In this document: positions 1 to 5,361 of the stretch, piece after piece
Numbering within the stretch: the stretch's first letter is position 1
How the letters are laid out: the number at the start of each line of letters is the position of its first letter
DNA from: Planctomycetota bacterium
GTDB taxonomy: Bacteria > Planctomycetota > Phycisphaerae > Sedimentisphaerales > Anaerobacaceae
Direction: 5' to 3'
DNA length: 5,361 nucleotides
Assembly: GCA_023135255.1 (NCBI GenBank)
Contig: JAGLTN010000238.1
Coordinates: 1-5,361, forward strand
Notes under the pieces: model-generated
Seen by the model: only the letters and a program-made list of their open reading frames with translations
The model's database searches: none
Told to the model about the DNA's origin: nothing
Made by a program: the position numbers and the translations under genes

Positions 1-535
1 CTGTAACAGCATTGTCGATAATTGAATCTATCCTAATGAGGTTGTTTTTAAGCAACGGACCAATGCCGAGGATCAATCCTGTCGGGAAACATCCTGGGTT
101 GGCTACTAAATCTGCACCCACAATTTCCTCGCGGTAAAATTCCGGCAGGCCATAGACCGCCGTTTTGAGATTTTCCTTATCAGTGTGCGGCTGATAGTAT
201 TTTTCATAGACAGCTGCATCCTTGATCCTGTAATCGGCGCTGAAATCGATAACTTTCAATCCTGCGTCAAGTAGTTTGGGTACAAAGCCCATCGACACCT
301 TATGAGGCAGACAGCAAAGCACCACCTCAGCACTTTCAGCAAGTTTACTAAAGTCTAAAGGCTCTATCTCAAGACCGCACCTTCCCTTGAATTTTGGAAA
401 GACATCTTCTACCGCTCCGCATTCCTCCGGCAAAGCAGTCAAATAAGTCAGCTCTGCATTGTTATGCTTTAAAAGAATATCAATTGCATCCGAGCCGGTA
501 TAACCGCTTGCACCGATAATCGCAACCTTAACCAT
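1..535 (-). CDS. argC: N-acetyl-gamma-glutamyl-phosphate reductase, N-terminal part (cut by window edge)
   Basis: ArgC catalyses the NADPH-dependent reduction of N-acetyl-glutamyl-5-phosphate to the semialdehyde, the third step of arginine synthesis, in the cytoplasm. I translated this strand by hand: 178 codons are present and the rest lies beyond position 1 (the family is usually about 310-350 residues). Visible signatures are the N-terminal dinucleotide-binding motif GASGYTG (residues 8-14), the VIDFSADYR block (95-103), AVYGLPE (126-132) and the catalytic-cysteine motif NPGCFPT (147-152) with Cys149. The start ATG is at 533-535. It is preceded by AAAGGA (543-548) with a 7-nt gap, and the Rossmann strand KVAIIGASG begins at once, so the start is well supported. 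The gene lies downstream of rpsI on the same strand, but a strong terminator separates them, so it probably has its own promoter. No lesion is seen in the visible part. Confidence 0.96.
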   Translation of the reverse strand, partial: MVKVAIIGASGYTGSDAIDILLKHNNAELTYLTALPEECGAVEDVFPKFKGRCGLEIEPLDFSKLAESAEVVLCCLPHKVSMGFVPKLLDAGLKVIDFSADYRIKDAAVYEKYYQPHTDKENLKTAVYGLPEFYREEIVGADLVANPGCFPTGLILGIGPLLKNNLIRIDSIIDNAVT

Positions 536-586
536 CGGACTTTCCTTTCGTTTTTTTTAAATGTATATTACTCACAATTGAGTTTT

Positions 587-663
587 CCCGTTTATACGCG
601 GGTATCCCGATGTATATCGGAATTATAATTTTCCTCGCGGACATTTCTTACCCTTCAAGGGTA
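587..663 (-). promoter_or_regulatory. argC leader with three small inverted repeats and a possible -10 box
   Basis: Between the rpsI terminator and the argC start lie three inverted repeats. One is a 15-bp palindrome, TACCCTT-C-AAGGGTA (649-663). The second is CCGAT-GTAT-ATCGG (607-620). The third is CCCG...CGGG (587-602). A perfect TATAAT on the minus strand (622-627) sits between the first two, but the hexamer 17 nt upstream of it (TAAGAA) is not a good -35 box. I infer a promoter and operator region for argC. The palindrome does not resemble the E. coli ArgR box, so no regulator is named. Confidence 0.35.
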
Positions 664-666
664 TGT

Positions 667-698
667 AAAAAAAGCCGTCGAGTTTTTCTCTCGACGGC
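667..698 (-). terminator. Rho-independent terminator of the rplM-rpsI operon
   Basis: Read on the minus strand, a perfect 9-bp stem GCCGTCGAG/CTCGACGGC with a 7-nt loop (674-698) is followed at once by seven T (667-673). It begins about 30 nt after the rpsI stop codon. This is a textbook intrinsic terminator, and it separates rpsI from argC. Confidence 0.93.
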
Positions 699-728
699 CA
701 TTGTAATAATCTGTGGTAAAATATGCAA

Positions 729-1214
729 TTAACGTTTCGAGAACTGGAATCTTTTTCTTGCACCTTTTTGACCAGGTTTCTTTCTCTCGACCATTCTACT
801 GTCACGAGTCAGATAACCGCCTTCTCTGAGTACACCAAGAAGATTCTCATCATAATTCTTCAGCGCTCTTGCAACGCCGAGCATTGAAGCACCAGCCTGG
901 CCTGTAATCCCGCCGCCGTTAACGTTGATGAAAATATCAAACGACTTTAGTCCGTCAATCGCTGAAAGAGGAGCTACGACAGAATCCTGATCCTGTTTTC
1001 TTACGAAATAGTCCGTTAATTCTTTTTTGTTAATAAGGAGTTTGCCGTCACCTGGTTTGATCCTTACTCTGGCAACAGAGCTTTTCCTTCTTCCCAGACC
1101 CCAATAAAAACCACCTTTGTCAGGCCCTTTCTTAGCGGAAGGGGCAACAACAGTTGCTGCATCCGTCGTCGGTACCGATATATCGAGCGTATTTTCGCTA
1201 TTGGTTTCTGCCAT
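729..1214 (-). CDS. rpsI: 30S ribosomal protein S9 (uS9) with N-terminal extension
   Basis: S9 belongs to the head of the small ribosomal subunit, and its C-terminal tail reaches toward the P-site tRNA. The 161-residue product matches S9 from about residue 36 to the end: GRRKSS (41-46), the glycine-rich GGGITGQAGA (100-109), LTRDSRMVERKK (135-146) and the invariant C-terminus FQFSKR. Bacterial S9 is usually near 130 residues. The extra roughly 31-34 residues are an Ala/Thr/Ser-rich N-terminal stretch without recognisable motifs. No other Met lies between residue 1 and the conserved core, so this ATG is the natural start. Its Shine-Dalgarno is weak (AAGAAAGA, about 9 nt away). The start lies 20 nt after the rplM stop, which fits translation from one mRNA with rplM. 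A strong terminator follows the stop. Confidence 0.97.
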   Translation of the reverse strand: MAETNSENTLDISVPTTDAATVVAPSAKKGPDKGGFYWGLGRRKSSVARVRIKPGDGKLLINKKELTDYFVRKQDQDSVVAPLSAIDGLKSFDIFINVNGGGITGQAGASMLGVARALKNYDENLLGVLREGGYLTRDSRMVERKKPGQKGARKRFQFSKR

Positions 1215-1234
1215 AATCTAAAATCTTTCTTAAA

Positions 1235-1666
1235 CTAAAAGAGTTCTATTTTTTCAGGTTTCTGTGCTTGGTTCTCATGTTCCGGACCACGATAAACTTT
1301 CAGCTTTTTCATCATAGCTACAGCAAGCTTATTTTTGGGCATCATACGCCTGACAGCGAGTTCGATAACCCTTTCAGGCTTCTTTTCCATCATATCAGCG
1401 AAACTGACATATTTATGGCCGCCTGGAAAATGAGTATAGTAGTCATACTCTTTTGTCTCAGCTTTTCTGCCGGTCAATTTAATTTTTTCCGCGTTAACCA
1501 CTACTACATAGTCTCCCGTATCAACGTGCGGAGTATATATAGGCTTAGTTTTGCCCATTAATATAGGTGCTATCCTCGCAGCCATGCGACCCAAAATCGC
1601 GCCTTCTGCGTCAACAAGCAGCCATTTTTGTTCAACTTGATCTTTTTTTGCTAAAAAACTCTTCAT
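1235..1666 (-). CDS. rplM: 50S ribosomal protein L13 (uL13)
   Basis: L13 is an early-assembly protein of the large ribosomal subunit. The product is 143 residues, the normal bacterial length (142 in E. coli), and aligns over its whole length. Landmarks are KWLLVDAEGAILGRMA (14-29), the family signature TPHVDTGDYVVVVNAEKI (45-62), KLTGRK (63-68), GGHK (82-85), PERVIELAVRRMMPKNKL (97-114) and KLKVYRGPEHENQAQKP (121-137). The start ATG (1664-1666) has GGAG at 1674-1677, 7 nt upstream. It is the first gene of the rplM-rpsI operon, the common bacterial pairing, and is read from the promoter at 1700-1727 with a predicted leader of under 30 nt. The coding sequence is intact. Confidence 0.98.
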   Translation of the reverse strand: MKSFLAKKDQVEQKWLLVDAEGAILGRMAARIAPILMGKTKPIYTPHVDTGDYVVVVNAEKIKLTGRKAETKEYDYYTHFPGGHKYVSFADMMEKKPERVIELAVRRMMPKNKLAVAMMKKLKVYRGPEHENQAQKPEKIELF

Positions 1667-1699
1667 AGAGAAGCTCCAATTACTTACAGAAAAACCAAT

Positions 1700-1727
1700 A
1701 TTTTAGCCAATGATAAACAATTGTCAA
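1700..1727 (-). promoter_or_regulatory. Sigma-70-type promoter of rplM-rpsI
   Basis: On the minus strand there is a perfect -35 box TTGACA (1722-1727), a 16-nt spacer and the -10 box TAAAAT (1700-1705, five of six consensus positions). Transcription would start near 1692-1694, giving a leader of about 27 nt with the GGAG ribosome site just before the rplM ATG. The sequence directly upstream of the -35 is A-rich (TCAAAAACAG on this strand, then eight T), compatible with an UP-like or curved upstream element. Confidence 0.75.
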
Positions 1728-1803
1728 CTGTTTTTGATGTAAAAAAAATAACAATTCTTCATTTTGCCCTGTTACTTTGCCACACAACCAGCTCTTTGCA
1801 GCC

Positions 1804-1857
1804 AAAAAGCTGTTTTTGAGCTGTTTTTGATTAAAAAGTAATTGAAAATAGCAAAAA
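1804..1857. repeat. Phased A/T tracts containing tandem 11-nt repeat, copy A
   Basis: Two tandem copies of AGCTGTTTTTG occupy 1808-1829, followed by ATTAAAAAGT. A matching block lies at 5280-5315 in the same orientation, with 22 identical bases at 1807-1828 and 5280-5301. Six A or T tracts of 4-5 bases (starting at 1804, 1813, 1824, 1833, 1845 and 1853) have centres about 10 bp apart, the spacing expected to curve DNA. A related single unit, CTGTTTTTGA, lies at 1729-1738, next to the rplM -35 box. Function is unknown. Confidence 0.6.
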
Positions 1858-1866
1858 GTCATGTAA

Positions 1867-1894
1867 TTGAAACCAACCTGCTTAGTCCTATAAT
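1867..1894 (+). promoter_or_regulatory. Candidate promoter P1 for the exported protein gene
   Basis: TTGAAA (1867-1872, five of six consensus positions), a 16-nt spacer and a perfect TATAAT (1889-1894). The start point would be near 1901, leaving a leader of about 215 nt before the gene at 2117. The -10 lies in a 12-bp palindrome CTATAATTATAG (1888-1899), so a TATAAT also reads leftward, but no acceptable -35 box supports that direction. Confidence 0.55.
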
Positions 1895-1929
1895 TATAGC
1901 CTCATACTGGCGAGAGATGCGTTTTTGGC

Positions 1930-1958
1930 TTGTATTTATGGTTAAGGAATAGTATAAT
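1930..1958 (+). promoter_or_regulatory. Candidate promoter P2 for the exported protein gene
   Basis: A perfect -10 box TATAAT (1953-1958) is preceded by a 17-nt spacer and a weak -35 TTGTAT (1930-1935). The start point would be near 1965, giving a leader of about 150 nt. It is closer to the gene than P1 but has the poorer -35 box. Both may be used, or only one. Confidence 0.4.
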
Positions 1959-2116
1959 AACTCGGTTTGTGTATTGAGCAAAGTGACTATTGTTTAATGC
2001 GGAATGGCGAGAAAATGAATTTTTATAGATCAACTATCTTACGCTAACAAAATTGAATAAAAGAGCGATACCGGTACGCGGTTTTAATAAAAAAACTTAT
2101 TAGAAAGGATAGGAAA

Positions 2117-5100
2117 ATGAAAAATACTACTTTATCATTCTCTGTAACCGTTCTTGTTTTGTTGTGCACAGTTTCTCTACAGGCTTCTGACCAAATTGTA
2201 GTTGCAGGCAGTAGTAATCATTACGTTTATGCATACGATGCAGATGGCAATGATCTTTGGAGCTACGATACTGGTGCAGAGGTAGCTTCTGTTGCTATTT
2301 CTTACGATGGATTATACATAGCCGTTGGAAGTTTGGGCAATAAGCTCTACCTATTTGAAGCTGATGGAAATCTTTTGTGGGACAAAGATATACCAATCTC
2401 ATCAGGATATGGTGGCGGATGGATGGGACGGGAATCGAAAACCGTTGCTATTTCCTCTGATGGAGAATATGTTATCGCAGGCTGTAGCGACAAACTCTAT
2501 GTATATAGGAACATTAATGATGGTGAATTGGTTTGGTCCCATGCGGGCAGGGAAACCTGCGTTGGAATTTCACCTGATGGCAACTATATAGTCTCAACCG
2601 GGGCAGGGGATGTTCACCTTTTTTCCATTGCAAGCAGCTCACCGTTATGGACTAAAGGTATAGGAGCATACTGGGTTGCAACTTCTACGCCGGGATACGT
2701 TGCTGTAAGTACCGGCAGTTCTGTCCTTTTATATGACCCTCGCGGAACAGCGATTTGGGGGTATAAACATACGAAATGGAGTGGGGATTATATTCATGTT
2801 TATATGACTGGAGATGGCCGCGGTTTGGTAGGTTGTAATGATGATCCGAGCGATAGTACCGGAAGTGCCTTATGCTACTTTAATGATGAAAAAGATGGAA
2901 CACCCGGCTGGAGTTCCGCCGATGGTACACCGGTCTGGTCTTTTGTCCCATTTCCTAGTATTGGCGGAAGTGATTTGTACTGCGCAGCTATTTCCGATGA
3001 CGGTGAGACTATAGCAACGGGTGGCAGTCCCAGTAATAATGGATCGTTTGTACTATCCAGTGCGGGTAGTTCGCCTTTGCAGACTTTCAGCTTTGGTAAC
3101 CCTCAGTCATTTGATCTGACTTGCGATGGACAATTTGGCGTGTGCGGTGATCGTACAGGCCATCTTTACTTTTTTAGTAAAGAATCTAGTAGTCCACTCT
3201 GGACCAAAACGGTTGGTGGATATGTCCAGACAGTTGCGATCTCACCACTACATTTTGTTCGTATCCTGTCTCCTAATGGCGACGAGAACCTCTGGGCAGG
3301 AGAAAACTTTCCTGTTGAGTGGCAAGCCACGGAATCTATAACCGATATTCTTATCGAGTATTCAATTGATAATGGTCAGAGCTGGCAAGAGGTTGATCCA
3401 CCTAACATCGATAATACTGGCAGCTATGATTGGGTTGTCCCCAAAGCCCAGTCGGACCAGTGTCTTATTCGTATCTCTGACGCGTATGATTCGAATACTG
3501 TCGATACCAGCGATAGTGTTTTCACAATAAAGACTCTGGATATTTTGTCTCCTGATGGATCAGAGCAAATATTGAGTGGTACGAACTACTATATCGATTG
3601 GCAAGATACCTATGGAATTATCAGCAACATTGTTATCGAGTATTCGATCAATAATGGCCAGAGCTGGCAAGAGGTTGATCCACCTAACATCGACAATACC
3701 GGCAGCTATGATTGGATTGTCCCCAAAACCCAGTCGGACCAGTGTCTTGTTCGTGTCTTTGATAGCGACGATCCGAATATTTCTGATATGAGTAATGATT
3801 TATTTTCTATTAAAAGATTAATTGTCGTCTTCCCAAACGATGGCGAGAGATTCTTGGCTGACACGAATGAGTTCATTGCCTGGGAAAGTGTAGAAGATAT
3901 CAATGAAGTTCTTCTTGAGTATTCGACCGACAATGGTCAGAGTTGGATAGAGGTTGATCCGCGGAATATCGGTAACTTCGGGTGGTATGAATGGTTGCTT
4001 CCACTTGTCCATTCCTATAACTCGCTGGTGCGTGTTACAGATGCTAATGACCCGAACATTTCTGATACCAGCGATCTTTCGTTCATGATTCTTTCATGTC
4101 CTGTTACTGTGCTCTCGCCTAACGGCGATGAAACATTGCTTTTTAACTCGGACTGGAACATTCAGTTCGCTGCTATTGATTCTATCGATGAGGTTGTAAT
4201 TGAATATTCCACCGATAATGGATTGATATGGGAAAGAGTGGATCCCTGTACTATCGAAAACACGGGCAGTTATGACTGGCTGGTTCCAGATATAGTTTCT
4301 GATGAAGCAATAATCAGGATTAGCGATGCATCTGACTCGAATACTGTTGATACCAGCAATGGCACATTTTATATTATGAGCGGAACGGTGTCGCTTTTTT
4401 CGCCTAGGGGCGGGGAATTCTTGCTGTCCGGAGATACTCATACAGTCAGATGGTCAACGATTAATTCAATAACAGATATTATTGTTGAGTATTCATGGGA
4501 TGGCATTTCTTGGACGGAGGTTAACCCGCCTAACATTGGCAATACCGGCAGGTACGATTGGATAGTTCCGGAAACTAATTGGGACGGTTGGATCATGCGT
4601 GTACTTGCTGTTAATTACGCTGATGCCTCCGACACCAGCGATAACGTTTTCACGATATATGAATGTCAAATAGATGTTGACATAGATGGTGACTGTTATG
4701 TTGGATGGTTGGATCTGAGCATGCTTGCCGATAAATGGTTGACAGGTGGCTGCGTTGCTCCTAACTGGTGCAGTGGATCTGATTTGGATCAAAGCGGTGA
4801 TGTAAACATGATAGACTACGCTCTGCTTGGTGATCAGTGGTTAAATTGTGGGAATCCATTCGAAGATGATTGCAGTTGTTCCGTTCCATGGCCGGCGTGC
4901 TGGGATTGGTTGAGCCAGTGTTATGGTGACACGAATAATGACAACATGCTGACTCAGACGGATATTGACAATGTTCAGGCGATATTGATGACAGATCCGA
5001 TGTATTATTTGGTCCCATACGGCGATCCTGATTATGACGCTTGCGTAGATTTTGATCGTAATCTGTGGGTATCTTTAGTTGACCTGAACATTTTATTGCA

Positions 5101-5191
5101 AAGCATAATGGCATCGGGTGGATTTGCGCCAACCGACTGTGAATGCGGAGCACCATACCCCTGGCCTCCGCCACCGGAAGTGTTCCCATAA
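2117..5191 (+). CDS. Exported multidomain protein: beta-propeller, five Kre9-like Ig repeats, double dockerin
   Basis: This is a 1024-residue exported protein of unknown specific role. Residues 1-23 form a Sec signal peptide (charged MKN, a hydrophobic core, likely cleavage near LQA-SD, no lipobox). Residues 26-377 hold about eight PQQ/WD40-like propeller blades of the form VAISxDGxYIAVG...LYLFxxDGxLLW. Blade-end LW-type positions lie near 48, 88, 140, 178, 214, 274, 322 and 362, and YVQTVAIS (369-376) could close the ring. Residues 380-847 are five Kre9/KNH-like Ig-fold repeats (LSPNGDE...EYSxDNGxxW...GSYDWxVP...SDxSDxxFxI). Residues 853-1000 contain four EF-hand-like loops in two pairs, resembling two dockerin modules, in a tail with 12 cysteines. 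The protein ends in a Pro-rich CGAPYPWPPPPEVFP, without LPXTG or PEP-CTERM. The start follows AAAGGA by 7 nt. No catalytic domain is seen. A binding or structural role outside the cell is inferred; an enzyme role is unlikely. Confidence 0.93.
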   Translation: MKNTTLSFSVTVLVLLCTVSLQASDQIVVAGSSNHYVYAYDADGNDLWSYDTGAEVASVAISYDGLYIAVGSLGNKLYLFEADGNLLWDKDIPISSGYGGGWMGRESKTVAISSDGEYVIAGCSDKLYVYRNINDGELVWSHAGRETCVGISPDGNYIVSTGAGDVHLFSIASSSPLWTKGIGAYWVATSTPGYVAVSTGSSVLLYDPRGTAIWGYKHTKWSGDYIHVYMTGDGRGLVGCNDDPSDSTGSALCYFNDEKDGTPGWSSADGTPVWSFVPFPSIGGSDLYCAAISDDGETIATGGSPSNNGSFVLSSAGSSPLQTFSFGNPQSFDLTCDGQFGVCGDRTGHLYFFSKESSSPLWTKTVGGYVQTVAISPLHFVRILSPNGDENLWAGENFPVEWQATESITDILIEYSIDNGQSWQEVDPPNIDNTGSYDWVVPKAQSDQCLIRISDAYDSNTVDTSDSVFTIKTLDILSPDGSEQILSGTNYYIDWQDTYGIISNIVIEYSINNGQSWQEVDPPNIDNTGSYDWIVPKTQSDQCLVRVFDSDDPNISDMSNDLFSIKRLIVVFPNDGERFLADTNEFIAWESVEDINEVLLEYSTDNGQSWIEVDPRNIGNFGWYEWLLPLVHSYNSLVRVTDANDPNISDTSDLSFMILSCPVTVLSPNGDETLLFNSDWNIQFAAIDSIDEVVIEYSTDNGLIWERVDPCTIENTGSYDWLVPDIVSDEAIIRISDASDSNTVDTSNGTFYIMSGTVSLFSPRGGEFLLSGDTHTVRWSTINSITDIIVEYSWDGISWTEVNPPNIGNTGRYDWIVPETNWDGWIMRVLAVNYADASDTSDNVFTIYECQIDVDIDGDCYVGWLDLSMLADKWLTGGCVAPNWCSGSDLDQSGDVNMIDYALLGDQWLNCGNPFEDDCSCSVPWPACWDWLSQCYGDTNNDNMLTQTDIDNVQAILMTDPMYYLVPYGDPDYDACVDFDRNLWVSLVDLNILLQSIMASGGFAPTDCECGAPYPWPPPPEVFP
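3254..4657 (+). repeat. Five tandem in-frame repeats (about 280 bp each) in the exported protein gene
   Basis: The units cover residues 380-471, 472-565, 566-658, 659-753 and 754-847. Each has an opening SPNGDE-like turn, a Trp strand, I/V-E-YS, a DNGxxW turn, YDWxVP (YEWLLP in unit 3) and a closing SDxSDxxFxI. Units 1, 3 and 4 carry a full Asp-box pattern SxDxGxxW (from Ser416, Ser603 and Ser698); unit 2 has Asn for the Asp, and unit 5 is one residue short. Units 1 and 2 are by far the closest pair in DNA. The fold assignment (Kre9/KNH, Ser-Thr-rich family type) is by pattern and is not proven. Confidence 0.85.
4673..5116 (+). other. Region encoding two dockerin-like EF-hand pairs
   Basis: Pair 1 has loops at residues 855-866 (Asp855, Asp857, Asp859, Asp866) and 889-900 (Asp889, Asp891, Ser893, Asp900). 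They are followed by the matching helices SMLADKWL and ALLGDQWL. Pair 2 has loops at 938-949 (Asp938, Asn940, Asp942, Asp949) and 978-989 (Asp978, Asp980, Asn982, Asp989), followed by helices NVQAILM and NILLQSIM. In known dockerins one such pair binds calcium and a cohesin partner. Two pairs in one tail suggest two modules or one divergent binding unit. Confidence 0.75.
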
Positions 5192-5221
5192 TTACACCTT
5201 TTGTTGGCTTTGGTATAATTA
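5189..5221 (+). terminator. Weak hairpin overlapping the stop codon, possible terminator
   Basis: TAATTACACC (5189-5198) can pair with GGTATAATTA (5212-5221) at nine of ten positions around a 13-nt loop. The stem is AT-rich and the nearest T run (5239-5245) is 17 nt further on, so it is not a classic intrinsic terminator. It may end or stabilise the 3' end of the long mRNA. Confidence 0.3.
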
Positions 5222-5279
5222 GTGTTTGGGAAATAGTATTTTTTTAACCAGCTGCAGCAGATTTTAACAGAAATACTTT

Positions 5280-5315
5280 AAGCTGTTTTTGAGCTGTTTT
5301 TTTTGTTTAAAAAGT
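5280..5315. repeat. Tandem 11-nt repeat, copy B
   Basis: AGCTGTTTTTG is followed by a second unit whose T tract is extended to eight, then TTTAAAAAGT. It shares 22 contiguous bases, plus the following TTAAAAAGT, with copy A upstream of the gene, in the same orientation. It lies 89 nt after the stop codon. The remaining sequence to 5361 holds only a poor promoter-like match (TTTAAA at 5306, TATAAC at 5329) and no gene start I can support. Confidence 0.6.
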
Positions 5316-5361
5316 GTATTCAGATCAATATAACGAGACTCTAAACGGGGCACAAAGAGCG

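Larger units (their letters stand above)
1667..2116. other. Divergent intergenic region between rplM and the exported protein gene
   Basis: This is 450 bp of AT-rich sequence without a convincing gene. From the left it holds the rplM ribosome binding site and promoter, and a run of eight A (1741-1748). Then come a tandem 11-nt repeat inside phased A/T tracts (1804-1857) and two candidate rightward promoters (1867-1894 and 1930-1958). The right end is a leader of 150-215 nt with an 8-bp palindrome TACCGGTA (2069-2076), an AT-only stem TAATAA/TTATTA (2085-2102), and the ribosome binding site AAAGGA (2104-2109) of the next gene. Confidence 0.7.

Noticed and set aside
623..805. 60-codon minus-strand reading frame over the rpsI 3' end
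   Set aside because: It overlaps the conserved end of rpsI in another frame and runs through the terminator hairpin.
1799..1817. CAGC-CAAAAA-GCTG followed by five T as a rightward terminator
   Set aside because: The stem is only 4 bp and there is no rightward gene upstream for it to terminate; the T run is explained by the tandem repeat.
1680..1862. 60-codon minus-strand reading frame in the intergenic region
   Set aside because: It runs through the rplM promoter and the phased A/T tracts, its composition reflects AT-rich DNA (Phe, Leu, Lys, Gln), and it has no recognisable domain.
1888..1899. Palindrome CTATAATTATAG as a bidirectional promoter
   Set aside because: The leftward TATAAT has no acceptable -35 box at 16-18 nt, and rplM already has a much better promoter nearby.
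1917..1952. Tiny leader peptide MRFWLVFMVKE after promoter P1
   Set aside because: It is only 11 codons with a poor ribosome site, has no codon run suggesting attenuation, and would be outside the transcript if P2 is used.
2162..2185. Lipoprotein signal at Cys17
   Set aside because: The residues before the cysteine (VLL) do not fit a lipobox, which needs a small residue at -1; a standard signal peptidase I site near residue 23 fits better.
3464..4300. Asp-box motifs SxDxGxxW as evidence for a sialidase
   Set aside because: They occur once per Ig-like repeat, at the turn before a conserved Trp strand, with no sialidase propeller or catalytic arginines in that region, so they are structural.
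4761..5189. 142-codon minus-strand frame, and other antisense frames of 64-115 codons inside the large gene
   Set aside because: They lie opposite a well-supported coding sequence with clear domains, and show no family resemblance or ribosome site I can support.

Overview
The window most likely comes from a planctomycete, probably class Phycisphaerae (Sedimentisphaerales-like). The main reason is the C-terminus of the large protein. It carries dockerin-type calcium loops followed by LADKWL/LGDQWL helices and a PWPACWDWLSQCYGD stretch, a style I associate with exported proteins of that group. The ribosomal proteins and ArgC are ordinary bacterial forms and do not settle the lineage. The assignment is inference from protein style, not from a marker tree.

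Layout, left to right. Positions 1-535 (minus strand) hold the first 178 codons of argC (arginine biosynthesis), cut by the left edge. Positions 536-728 hold an argC leader with three small inverted repeats, then a clear rho-independent terminator for the next operon. Positions 729-1666 (minus strand) are the two-gene operon rplM-rpsI (ribosomal proteins L13 and S9), read from a good promoter at 1700-1727. Positions 1667-2116 are a divergent intergenic region of 450 bp. It contains the rplM promoter, a phased run of A/T tracts with a tandem 11-nt repeat, and two candidate promoters pointing right. Positions 2117-5191 (plus strand) encode one exported 1024-residue protein: signal peptide, about eight beta-propeller blades, five Kre9/KNH-like Ig-fold repeats of 92-95 residues, and two dockerin-like pairs in a cysteine-rich tail. 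Positions 5192-5361 hold a weak hairpin and a second copy of the tandem 11-nt repeat.

The left half is housekeeping (translation and arginine synthesis). The right half is a stand-alone surface or extracellular protein with no obvious partner gene in view. I see no enzyme domain, transposase, CRISPR array, tRNA or rRNA. The least explained items are the direct repeat present on both sides of the large gene, and the doubled dockerin module. Neither amounts to a demonstrated new system.
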